From Cyanophora paradoxa (lineage: Eukaryota; Glaucocystophyceae; Cyanophorales; Cyanophoraceae): a stretch of 64,000 nucleotides of DNA. This document shows, one piece after another, positions 35,101 through 47,100 of the stretch. The stretch is from positions 62,001 to 126,000 of the forward strand of contig QPMI01000515.1 in the NCBI GenBank assembly GCA_004431415.1, read 5' to 3'. A program made the translations under genes and the position numbers. The notes under the pieces were generated by a model. That model searched no databases and was not told the DNA's origin. It saw only the letters and a list, made by a program, of their open reading frames with translations. The first letter of the stretch is position 1. Each line of letters begins with the position of its first letter.

Positions 35101-38100
35101 CAGCGAGCCGCCAGGCTCTCCGTCAGCGCACCGGAAACGTAGAACTAGCTCTGGAGAACCGATAAATGCGGTCGGACGCGCCCTCCCGTCGCCCTCGCCG
35201 ACGGACGCCGCAGATCTTGTCCAGATCCCCGAGGGACAACCTCGACGCCCATGCCCGTACGCGCGCCCCGCCGCGCAGCGCCGCGCGTACGGCCTCGAGC
35301 AGATAAAAGAAGACCTTTACGACGACCGGCGACTGGCGAGCCTCGCCCTGGACCGAGGCGTGCATGAGTCTGGTCGATCGGCTGTGCTGGCTCTCGCTAG
35401 CCTTGCACTCCGAGCCCAGCGCTTCGCGCCGGAGTTCTTCACGGCCTGTGCTGGCGCAGCGCACGCGCACGGCCCTCGGGGTGCGCGCCTGGCCCTCGCC
35501 CTTGGGATTTGATCTGCTGGGGTCGGCAGATTTGATCCTGGCACTGGACGCGTACGGGCTCGGACCTCGCCTGCGCCGCGCGCGCCCCACAAAGCGCGGG
35601 CGGTCGCTGGCCAGCTATAGAGAGCCAGGCGAGCCGCTCGCCCGCAGATCCTTCAGCGGATCTGGAGGAGACGTGGGGGCAGCCGCGTGGCTTAGCCTGG
35701 CGCCCACGGCCGCGGGCTGAGGTTCTGGCTCAGCGCGGTTACGACGGCCAGAACTTAGTCCTGTGGAAGCCAGGCCCGCGCGCGAATACCCGAGGGTGCT
35801 ATTCCCGGTCGGATTCGTCGACGCCGCCTGCGCGAGCTGCCGTGCGAGCCCGAGGGTGCTATTCCCGGTCGGTCGCCAGTCACTCGCCGCGACGCCAGCC
35901 CTCTACGGCTGCTGCGATCGTGCTGGACAAGCTCGAGTGGACCGGATCGAGAACTGAGGCCGCGCGCCCGAGTTCCTTCCGGCGAGTGGACCGGATTGAG
36001 AACTGAGGCCGCGCGCCCGAGTTCCTTCCGGGCGAGAGGAAGAGCGATCGGATCGATGGCTGAGGCGTGCGCGCCCGAGCTGTCTCCAGAATCGCCGCAG
36101 CCGAGCTTGCTCGCCGCTGCTGTGGACCACGACGGCCTCGGATCTCGAGTGAGGCACATTATCTCATGGACTAGCGTGGCTTTACGCCGTCGCTTGACCT
36201 GAGAATGCCCTCAAGACCTGGAGCTCAAGGGCACCGACTGCAGAGCGGACCCACCTGCTGCCTTGCCTGCAGGCAGGGCCCTCTTGCCCCGCCATGGCCA
36301 AGATCTCGAGCTTGAGAGCATTGGCCTTCCCTCGGCTGATGCTTCTCTCGGCCTCAACTCTTGATCATGATCATGAGCGCCTGCACGCTGGCCATGGCCT
36401 CGGATCCGACGCAACGCCGCGGTGACGGTGATGCACTCGGCGCCAGCGGCACACACATCGAACGTCGACGCAAGGCTCAAGCTTGATCAATTATAAGCTG
36501 AAGGCCTAGCTATGAGACGCGGTCTCGAGCTCACTTCATGATCAAGAGCTTGAGCCGCGAAGCGATATCGATATCGATAGCGCGGCCCTCAGGGGCTCGA
36601 GCCGCTTTATCTTTCGCATTCCGCTGTGCACTAGCTATGCGCTAGCCGTCTGCCTCGAGCTCAAGCTTGCGGCAGCTGCAGCTAGCCGGTACCTGGCACA
36701 CCGTGACACCTTCTCTCGCGGAGCACCGCGGACGGTGCTAGCAAGAAGGGGGTGTGACGCCATGATCATGATATCGATGGCAAGCCGCGGCAGTACCGCA
36801 TGCGTATGCACGTGCACAGTACGCGAGCTGCTGATCATGATCATGCATCTGATCATGCATATGCAAGATCACGAGCTCGAGCTGTAAAATCGAATTCAAA
36901 CGCGCCTCGCAACGCCTCCCCCGCGAGCCGCTGAGCTCGCCAAGCTCGCCGCGTCTGCGGGGTTCGCGAAGCTTAAGGCCAAGGCCCCCGCCACGTGCAA
37001 GCAGGCGCGGCCGCAGGCCGCCCTGTGGCCAGAACGCTTTGCGCCGACGGTGCCTGGGCCAGCCCCGCCGCCTCAAGCTCCGAAGCAACGAGAGCCGGGC
37101 CCGGCCGGGCCCCCGCCGCTGAGGAGCGCGAAATTCCCTCTGACGAGGGATGCCCGACGACCCCGGCCGGGGACGCTCCGGGCAAGGCCGGCGACGAGTC
37201 GCCGCCTGGTGGGCCCGCCCCGCCGGACGCCTGTGACGCCAACGACTTTCCCCTCGCGCTTGCCGAGGAAGTCCCAAAGCGCTCAGAGACTGGACCTCGT
37301 CGGTGGGGCGCTCGAGGGTTCGCCGAGCCGCGGCCCCTGCACCCTGACGAGATCTTTCCCCGCGGCCCTGCCCTGAGGTGGCAGCCCTGGGACGAGTACA
37401 ACACGCGCCACTGGCGCTCGCCGGCCGATCCCGAGGACCGGCTGACTCCCGATCGATATCCGCATCGGGTGGAATTCGAAGCCGGAGTTCCGGGGTCTGC
37501 CGTGCCAGGCCAGCCCATGGCCGGCGCCATGCACATGGCACCGGACACTGAGTTCCACTAAGTAAGCTCTGGGTCGGGCGGCATCGGCCGCCTCGAACGC
37601 CCAGCGGCCAGCTGTAATTTGGGCCCACTTCCGGCTTCCGGCTCCAGCTGTAATTTGGGCCGCAGAGCTAAGCTCTAATGTCGGCCCCGGCTGATTGCAA
37701 CTGGCATCCGGCTCCAATCCGGCCGCTATCGCCGCTTTGGAATCCGCTAGTGCTGAACCGCATATCGAGCTACCAGCCGGCTTTGCGACCGGCGGCTAGA
37801 GCCCCTAGCCTCGAGCTCAGAGCTCGAGCTCAAGGGTGCGCGCCAGACGCTCGAGAGGGCCAGAGCTGATGCCCTGATGCCGGGCCCACGCACGACCGGC
37901 GAACCCCATCGCGATTGCGACTGCCTGCCTCGAAGCTGCCAGGCTGCTCGACTGCAGTCGCGATCGAGAGCCAGGCTGAGCGTTTAGGTTTCGCAGCAAG
38001 CTCCTTCGGGGCCTTGACTGCGAAATTGGAAATTTACCCCGCACGAGCTTCAAGCTCGGATCAGGGCCGCCAGGCCTCGCAACCGGCCCCTAGGCCTGTC

Positions 38101-41100
38101 CGACGGTCTTCCCGCAGCACTGCGTGCTGCATTCGGGAGCGCCGGTCGGCATCCTGAGGCCTTGATGCTCGAATTCGAGCCGCTACCCGACCAGGCCCGG
38201 AGCTAGAGGCCCGGCCTGCACTTCTGAGGCTCGTCGAGCCTCGGAGAGTGGCGCGTTTCACGCACAGCCGGCCCATGCGGCCCCCGAGCTCGAGGTTCAC
38301 CTGGCTACCTAGCATGGGCCCCATGGTCCTCGAGAGCTTGAGCTCGAGCCTAGCGCTAGCGCTAGCGCCGACGGCGATATCAACTGCGGATTCGAGCTCG
38401 AGAGGCGAGCTCCGGCCCGCGGCTCAAACCGTAATCACGCCGTCACGAGCCCCAGGCTCGAAAGGGACCCGAGTTGCTGAGGCTCTCTGCCTACAGCTGT
38501 CGCAAAAAGCGCAAGACGCCCCGCATGCGCAGTCGGGCCTGGCCCAAGATTGAGGGCGCCGCGCGGCGCACCTCTCACTGCGAGCCAGCACCTGGCCTGG
38601 CCATGGCCTGCTCGATGCAAGCTCTCAACTCCGGATCCCGAGGCTCTCCGATCCGGACTGGAAGCTGTCAGGCCGAGACCCGGATCTGCCGGGCCGGACC
38701 CCGAAGCTCACGCTTGCTTTTCGAGCGAGACGTCGACGCTCTGGGCCCCGGTTGACTAAGCCTCGGAGCAAGCCGCCACTGTGCCAGCTCAAACGCCCGG
38801 CGGCCCGCCCGGCCCGGCGCCTCGCGATCGAGCTCGAGCTCGCTTCCGAGCCCTGGATCCGGTTACGAGTCGATTTCGGCTCTCATGATCAGGACCTGCT
38901 GGCACTGCGAGTTCGGCTCCCGCCGTTAACGTTGCCGCTGCGTGCACGTGCCATGGGCCAGCGGGTACAGCTCGAGCTCAGCCGCGAGCTGAGGGCCGGA
39001 AGTCACGTGCACGAGCACGTGCACGTGCACTGTACCACGCGTACGGCTCAGAGCTGCCCAGCCTAGGCCCCGAGGCTCCACAGCCGCTGAGCCCTAGGCC
39101 TGCGAGCGACTGGCAGTGCCAAGGCCCGGTTTCAATTTATGAACTGAGTCTGGAGCTTCGCCAGGCACAAATTCGAAGCCGTTCCGGTCTCGGCCGCCGA
39201 CACCCGTCGGTCGCGGTCTCGGCCGCCGGGCCCCATCGAATTACGCTCAGCGACTCGCCCTCGCGGTTGCCCTCGCCTTCGCGGTCAAGGGTCGCGACCG
39301 CCGAGCTGCCGTTCGCATCGCCGAGCTGCCGTTCGAGCCGGCCGGGCCCCGGCCCCATGGTCAGAGGAGCGATTGCGAAGCTGCGCAGCACGCCCGGACC
39401 AAGGGCGCTTATCACAGCGCACGGATCGAGCCCATGGCTGATCTCGCGTGCTGCGACGTCGGGATCCTTCGAGTTCCCGCGCGCGCGTCCAATGCCGTGC
39501 CTCACGATCGATATCGGCCTGCGGCCCCCAGGCCTCGGCCCTGTATCTCGCGCCGCTACGAGCCTCCAGAGGCCTGAGAACAGCGTCTCTCGCGCCGCTG
39601 CGAGCAAGGAGCGCTGCAAAGCCGGGTCACAGCCCTACGCCGACCCGGGTGACCGATCGCAAAATCGCGGGCCTTGAAATCGAACTTTGAATTCCGAAGT
39701 TCCAACCCGGCCTCGGCCTCCGATCCGTGAACGTGGGATCGCCCTCGGCTCGAGATCGAAGCTGGTCACGTGTACGTACACGCTTACGACAGCGCCGTGC
39801 ACGCGGCACGGCGCCGGCCCGCTGTCGACGTCGACGTCGCGACCGCCTGCCTCGTGACCTCGAACTCGAGCCTCGGAGCCGTTGAGCCCGTTGAGTCTCG
39901 CCCTCTCTCAGAGGCGGAGGCACCCGGCCCGGCCCCAGGCATCATGGCATATTGGCTCTGCCCCCCCACCCGCACCGCGGCAGCTGGTGGGCGCAGATCG
40001 TGATCGCACGGCCATGCGAACGCCTGTAAACATTCAAGCCGATGCGTATACGGCCCCGTTAAATAACGGCCGCCCGGCCTCGCCCTCGGCCCGGGGCCCC
40101 GCAGTCCACGGCCGGCCGCGGCTTGCCGCTGGGCCCGGAGCCCTGGAAGTCCTCTGCAAATAGCTGCGGTCCCTGGCCTCGAATCCAGAGGACGAGCTCA
40201 GCCTACGATCGGCGCTTGCAATTGCCTGCGAACAGCTGGCGGCAGCGTCCCGGAGGCCCTGCCCTCAGCCTGGCAGGGCCCGCGGCCGAAGCTGACAGCG
40301 GCACCCGCGCCCCGCGCCGAAGCGTCCAATGCGCCTGGCGCCCCGATGCGCGGGCGCCTCGCGATCGCCGACATCGTGCCACGGTGGTCTCGTTGCCCAC
40401 CGTTGAACGGTTCAATTAAGCCAATTCCGAGCCCGACCAGTGAACGAGCCTCGGAGCTCGGGCACTGCGCTTCGAAGTCGTCTCGAGCCGCCTCTGGCCA
40501 AGGCGAGCTCGAGCTCACAATCAAAGTTACGCTAGCTCGCTCGGATTTAAACCCAGAGCCCGCCGCACGCGCTCCAGCCCGCCTGTGGCTGCCGTGCACG
40601 TGCCTGGCCATGCATATGGGGTCCAATGACCCGCGAGAATCCGATAATCGAGATCCGTCAATTTGCAATCGTTGCCCGATTCAGGGTGCCGGCCTGCGAA
40701 TTTGGATCGCAAGGAACGACTATCCGATGATCGCGAGCTTCGCGATCGGGTTTGGAGCAGCTGCGATCGCAGGCGGCCCTCGGCCCTTTTGAGGTCTGAG
40801 GTTGCCCGGGCTCGCAGCTCAGGCTCCCTTCTGCCAGATCTAGACCGCCCCCACCGCCGGGCTGGCACTGCGGAAGCCGTGCCCGTTCGATATCGCGAAA
40901 ATCCGATAATCGGGACCGGACTAAAGATTCGCGATCGAATATTCCGAGCCTCGGAGTGCCCGGCCAGCCCGAATCTGACGGACGGCCCGTCACATTCGAG
41001 CCCGCGCAATTGCGAGGCCTGAGATCGGAGTAGTCGCAATTTCAGGCCGCCCTCAGCCCTCGCCTGGCATGTCCCCTCGCGAGCCTCTCGCCCCAGGGCC

Positions 41101-44100
41101 TCCTCGTAAGCGCCTGTGGCGACCCGCATCGGAATTCCAGCCCCACCGGGCCGCACCGGCCTGCCCTGCGAAAACCGGCACGGCCACGAGCCCAGCGAAA
41201 TTCGCGGCGAGCCTAGGCCCCGCGAATATCCGCGTCGCGAATCCACGATCACGCTCGATCGCTGGACGTCGCAAAGCTGTGAATTAGGGCCTCGCCCCTA
41301 CGAGAACGCGGATTGTGGCCCCCGGCCCAAACGCGAATCGATATCGAAGCTCGCAACGGGCTCGACTCGTCCTCCCGAGTCCCAGGGAGACCGAGGCCAA
41401 TTGCGAGCGTCAAGCTAGCGACTGGAATCGAATGTCGGGCTCCCACGCGTGGGCCAGCGCTACAACGTACAGCGGGCCCCAGAGCCGCTTGTCGAGCCGT
41501 GCACGACTCTTTGCACGTGCAATCGCGTGGCCGCGGACGCGGACACCGATCGCGAGCGCCACAAATATTCAAGCCGCAGCCACCATGGCCAGCGGGAATA
41601 AAGGCTGCAACCGTTAAACAAAACTAAACGGCTAGCCCTACCTTGCATAAACCGCGTGCACGTGCACGTGTGTGTTGCAGGCGCGGGTCTCAGCCCCGGC
41701 CAGGCCCACAGCATATGCATCGATATCGCGACCGGATATCGGATGCAGCCGCTGAGCAGCCGCGCTGAGCGCCGCGAAAAATTCGAAGCCTGAGCACTTA
41801 TGCGGTAGCTTTCTCAAAAAGGCTGCGCACACGGCCCCGTGGCCCCGGACCGACTCGCGAAACGACGACGACTCGCGATCGCGAACGGACGATCGGCTGC
41901 GCTGAACAGCGCCCGGCTCTCTCTGCCAACGCCGGCACGCCGCTCGGCGAGCGCTGATGAGGCGCTGTAATGGAGCGCCGTGCTACAGAGCGCCGATCCA
42001 GCCATCGAATGTACGGTCGCGATTTGCAGCGGCATACATCCGTGCGAGCACTCCGAGAACGGCGCTGGCGATGCCAGCCCGCCAAGGGCAGCGCTAGCTC
42101 GAAAAGAGCATTGCCGCCGCCCTGAGCCGGAACCTGTGCACCACTTCGCCAAACCCAGCGATGCTGCAGCTGGTGCTGGCTGCAGGCATTTTTCGCACCG
42201 TAGCGCAGCCTTCAGGGCTCGCAGCCCGGCCCGCGAAATTTACACGCAACCGCACGGCGGCAGGCCCAGGCCTCGAGCTCGGCACGGCCGCTCGCCGCCA
42301 AGCCTGCGCACGCGGCCTTCAGCCCAACCCGCCTTGCGGCACGTTCATGCCTCGACCTTCCGCTAAAATGCGGTGGGAGAGAGAATGAGGCAGGGAAGAC
42401 TGCATGAGCTGCAGAAATCGTAATTCGCTACCGAGCAAAGCGAACCTGTCGACCGCACTGCGGCACCCAAATTCGAAAGCATCGCAATTCGAATTCGGAA
42501 TTCAATGATTCGGGACCGTGGGCGCGGCGCCGGATCCGATGATCCCCAGCCCGTTCTCGATCGGCGCGGCAGTGAGCCCTAGTGGCTGGCCCGTGCACAA
42601 GCCACGCGTACGGTATCCAATTTTCGGAAAGCCGTTCCCACCTAGCTGGTGGAATCTGCCGGCTTCACACTCCGGAACACCCGCCACGGCCAACGAGAGA
42701 CAGCGAGCAAAAGCCGCTGAGCTTCATCGTCTGCTCTCTCAAAAGCCGCCACGGCCCACTGCGAGACAGCGAGCGAGAGCTCTATCGTCAGTTCTCTCGA
42801 GAGCACCGGGGCCCGGCCCCCGGTCCGCTAAGGGAACGCTTGCGATCGTGCATGATATCGTCGGCACGATATTGACGCTCGTATGCACGAGCACGGCTCC
42901 TGCAACCGGCCGCTACCGGTCCCGCTCCTGCAGCTGGGAACCAATCGCGTCGGTTGCACGCCGCGGCGCCCACCTGCCGATCCCTGTGGTGCTGCTACAC
43001 TACGTACGGCGGCTGGCGCCCAGCCATCAATACCACGGCATGCGCAGCCGCGCCCTGCACACGCACTTGTGCCCGGCGGCCGCAGTGCACGCCCGTGGCC
43101 GGCTGCTGCGGTGGCGAGGCCGTCACGGCGCACGCCAGCGGACGTGAGGGCGCCCGCGTGCACAATCTTCGCGCCGGACGTTTCCCGGGCCCTCTAGATC
43201 TGTGCATGCGAATCACTTCGCGACGCCACGAAAAGTTTGCAGCACCAGAGTGCGGCAATTTAATTTCGCGCCCACGTGTGCGTGGCCATGCCAAGTGGCC
43301 CGGCCATTGCACGGCCCTTCGGCCAAGCATATGCATCATCCTCAGCCTCAGACCAGCCGCTGAGCCTGGTTCTGACGCTTACTAAAGCGGTCACGGCTCT
43401 CGCGACTCACCCGAGTCCGACGGTTGACCTCGATCTCGCGATTCCGCCCCGACGCCGCGCGCGGCTCGGAACCGAGATGTAGGCTACGCGTACGCGGCCC
43501 GCTCGAGAAGGCCAGACCGTCGGACCGCGCACGCACGGCCGATTTCGTACCTCTCGGCTCGCGAAATTTCGCGAGGGCCCAGCATGGCGAAAGTCGTCGA
43601 TTTTCTCTGGCGACCCGCCGGCCGGGCTCTCGTCCCGAGCAGCGGCGCGGATTTTCTCAAATTCTGCCCCGCAACCCGGACCATCGGACGTTTGCACGTA
43701 CCAAGTCACGCGGGCCCGGCTGCATGCAGCTGGCGCTCCTGCGAGCGAACGAGTTCGACATAGCTGTCAAATTCGTTTCGCGCTGGGCGGTGGCGACCCG
43801 GGATCTTATTCCCGGCAGTGGCGCACCCACCGTCACCAGCTTCATTCACTGAGGCCGCTCCCATAAATCTGGGTGCTGGCATGGCGCCCCGGCGCCTGGC
43901 CTAAAAACCGCGAAAAGCGGCAACACGGGCCAACAGACACGAGCATACACAGCCGAGCGCTATATATGCAAAATCGTGTTTCGGAAGCTCGGCCCAGGCC
44001 TTGAGCTGATCGACGACCGCTCGAGACTCGAAGCTCCGAGGCTCGATGCCCTCGTGCTCGACACGACTGGCGTCCGATCGAATCGCGAAATTCGAACGGC

Positions 44101-47100
44101 GAGCACTGCAGTGCGATTGACTCGCGACCGGCACAATCGTGGCCGGCCGACGCAATTGCTCAGTTGCCCACAACTCAATTCAAATCGAAGCCAGCATCCA
44201 TTCAACCTCGCTCTGGCCCCGCGGCTCACGCTTGCCCCTCGAGCTCGATTGAGCCCGAATCGAGAGCAAAGCGGCCCGGGACGCCATGGAATACAACGAA
44301 AGAAAGACGGATACGGTCGTGTACGATCAAGCCTCTCCGTTCTTTCCACCCACACTCGCGAATTTCTTCACCACGGCCATGCTGTCCCGATCCAATCACG
44401 GATCCCCGGGCCCAGCGGCCTCAGCGTGCCCAAATTTTCGCGGAAGACGCGTACGGTGGAGCACCGGGGACGGTGCTTAACCGAAGAGGAGTGGCATCGG
44501 AGGCAGTTTGCCGTGCTACGGCTTCCGCTCTTCAGCGGAAGAGGAGTACGCGCACAAGCGCTCGAGCCGAAGGCTGCCTCTTGGCCCGACGCCTGAGCCC
44601 CTCCTCGATCGGCGTATGCCTGCCACGCCCCGACTTCCCCTCTTCAGCGGAAGAGGAGTCGGGATCATGATCAGACTCGAGCATGCAGTCGACGTCGCGC
44701 CTAGACCTGCTGTGGAGCAGTACGCCCCAGCGCGCGCTGCCGTCTGCAGGCTGATCGAGCACAAGCGAGCGAACCTAGCCAACCGCCTTGAGGTCTCCTC
44801 ACGCGGCGGCTCGCCGGGATCCAGGTCTCGCCGTTGGCGAACCACATTCCGCCTCGGAAACCCATCGGTGGCGATGCTACTGGGGCTGATGGCCCTCAGG
44901 CCCTGTTGTTACGTGCACAGCCAGTGACCGTGTCCGGAACGGACCGGCAAGTGCTGTTTCGACAGAGCTTGAGAGCCCAGCTACGGCCAGTGCACTCGCT
45001 CGCACTACTCACCGATGCGGCCTCCTAAGGATCGGAATCGGATCTCAGCAGCCGACTGCACGCCGTGTCGCGGTCCGGCTACGCACAGAACACGAATTCG
45101 GATCCCCGATCAAGAGATCTGAGTCTCTGAAGGATTCGCCGTTCGTCAGCTTCGCCTGATCGCCTGGTATTGGGATGCGATCGAAACGAGCCCACGGCGA
45201 AGGCTGGCGAATCGGTCGCAAATCCGAGGGTCTCGGCACCGCGAACATGCAGTCTCGCGGATCGCTGCAGAACCCCTTCCCGTGATCATGACCCGCCAAG
45301 CTCGCCAACGAGCCTGGCTGCGGCCGGATCCCAGGAAGACCAGGCCGAGGGAACGACTGATGGGATTCGCGGCCAGCACGCGCGCCTTCGATTGACGGCC
45401 GCGTCTAGCTGGAGCGTCGACGTCGACACCTGGCTTCATCGCCAGCAGCTGAGCGCTGCGATGTCACGCACGTCGCGAACGCGAGGGCTCGGTCTCGGGT
45501 CCTCGCCCCATCTCTCGCCCCAGGCCACACACAGCGCCAGTACCAGCGTACACTGATGTACGTCCGCCAAGGGACCCGGACCTCCTCCAGGGAATCCCGC
45601 GCCGCGGCTCTACGTACACGCGTACACTGCAGCCCTCATGATCACGCCGTAGCGCGTGCTTGACGGCCTGGCGTATGCTTCACGAGCTCCAACCTTGCAT
45701 GCTCCCACCGACAGTCGCGAAGGGCTGCTCGCCCGCGATCAGCTGAGGCGTTGAGCTCGGCAACTCGCCCGTCGGCCTCGTGATCCAACCACGAGGGTGC
45801 AGCTGCTGAGCTGTGCACCCTGTGGTCCCAGCGATCAGAACCGGGAGCCGCGCGGATTGGACCCTGCACTGCAAGCTGCGCGACCTCGACAGGAGCGCCA
45901 ACGCAGTCACGGGATCGTCGAAGCATTTCTACTCTTCGATGATGTGCGGCTCAAGGGCTCGTACCTTTATCGCGTGCACCTGGTCGCGAGCTCGAGCTCG
46001 AGACGCACGTGCAAGTGCATACAAGGTCGCCGCTCACATCGACGTCGACTGCACGCTTCATAAATCCACATCAGCTGCGCCAACGCCGTCTGAGCTCGGA
46101 TTCAAATATTCCGCTCGACGCAGCTGCACGCTGCAGCTGGCTGTGGATCGGAAGCCTGCATGTGCAGTCGCAAATCCCGTCTTCTTGACGTGCGAAACGG
46201 ACCTCCTACGAGCCTCAGCAGACCCTACTCCCAACCAAACGTCCCGAACCAAATCTATACCTTGCCCCATACGTCGGCGCCGAGGGTTCCTGTGTGGGAC
46301 GCCGAGGGCGACGCTAGAGATGAGAAGAGACGGACGCAGGGCAGATTTCTTTGCCAGCTTTGCCTCAACCCTGACTTGCGAGGTGGGACGCGATTCGGTT
46401 GGGGACCGTTCGCGGGCGCCATCTGGGTCTTTCGTTCACTTTTCTGGGACATGGGCCCGGCGCTCGTGGAGAGTGTCCAGGTGTTGGCCTGCTGGGCGCG
46501 TGCGAGTCTCTTGGGGGGACTGGGCGCTTGCGAGTAGGGGCACCTGGACGTGCCCTGTCCTTTCGTTGGGCTTGATGGGTGGCCCGAATACCTCCTCGCT
46601 GGTTTCTTCCCGAGGCGGTGAAACTTCCCATCCGTGCCACTCTCCAGCGGCCCTCGCCGTTTGGAGTGAGTTTGGGCCAGCGTTTACACCTTTCGAGTTT
46701 TTATGCTTTTCCCTTTCGAGCTTTCCCGCATGCACGCATTTGCCTCACCTGCCATGCCTTGCATACGACCTGGACGGGATCGATCTACAGCTACCTGGCC
46801 TTCTACCTGGCCTGCAGCTGTCTGCGTTCCTGTCCCCGGGCCGTGGCTCAGGTTCCTCGTCTTGGGGCCTGTCGGTACCCTCGAGCGGTGCACCCATCGG
46901 CGGTGTTGGGGACGCCCTCTTGCGGTTATACCGACTGGAGTCACGGTTTGACTGGCTACGTCGCGCGGACGCGACGTCAGCGGAAGAGGAGTTGTCGCCT
47001 GGCTCGATTCCCTGGCCTTGCGGTGACTTAGTGACTAGAGCTAGTTGGTGCCTGACGTAGTCTGAGAGCCCTGGCATAGTCTCTCTTCCTGTAGGCTTAC

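Noticed and set aside
36738-37628. 296-codon minus-strand ORF, and a 188-codon + strand ORF overlapping it, inside the LTR element
   Set aside because: Arg/Pro/Ala-rich translations without any gag, RT, integrase or other recognisable motif. Length is explained by GC content.
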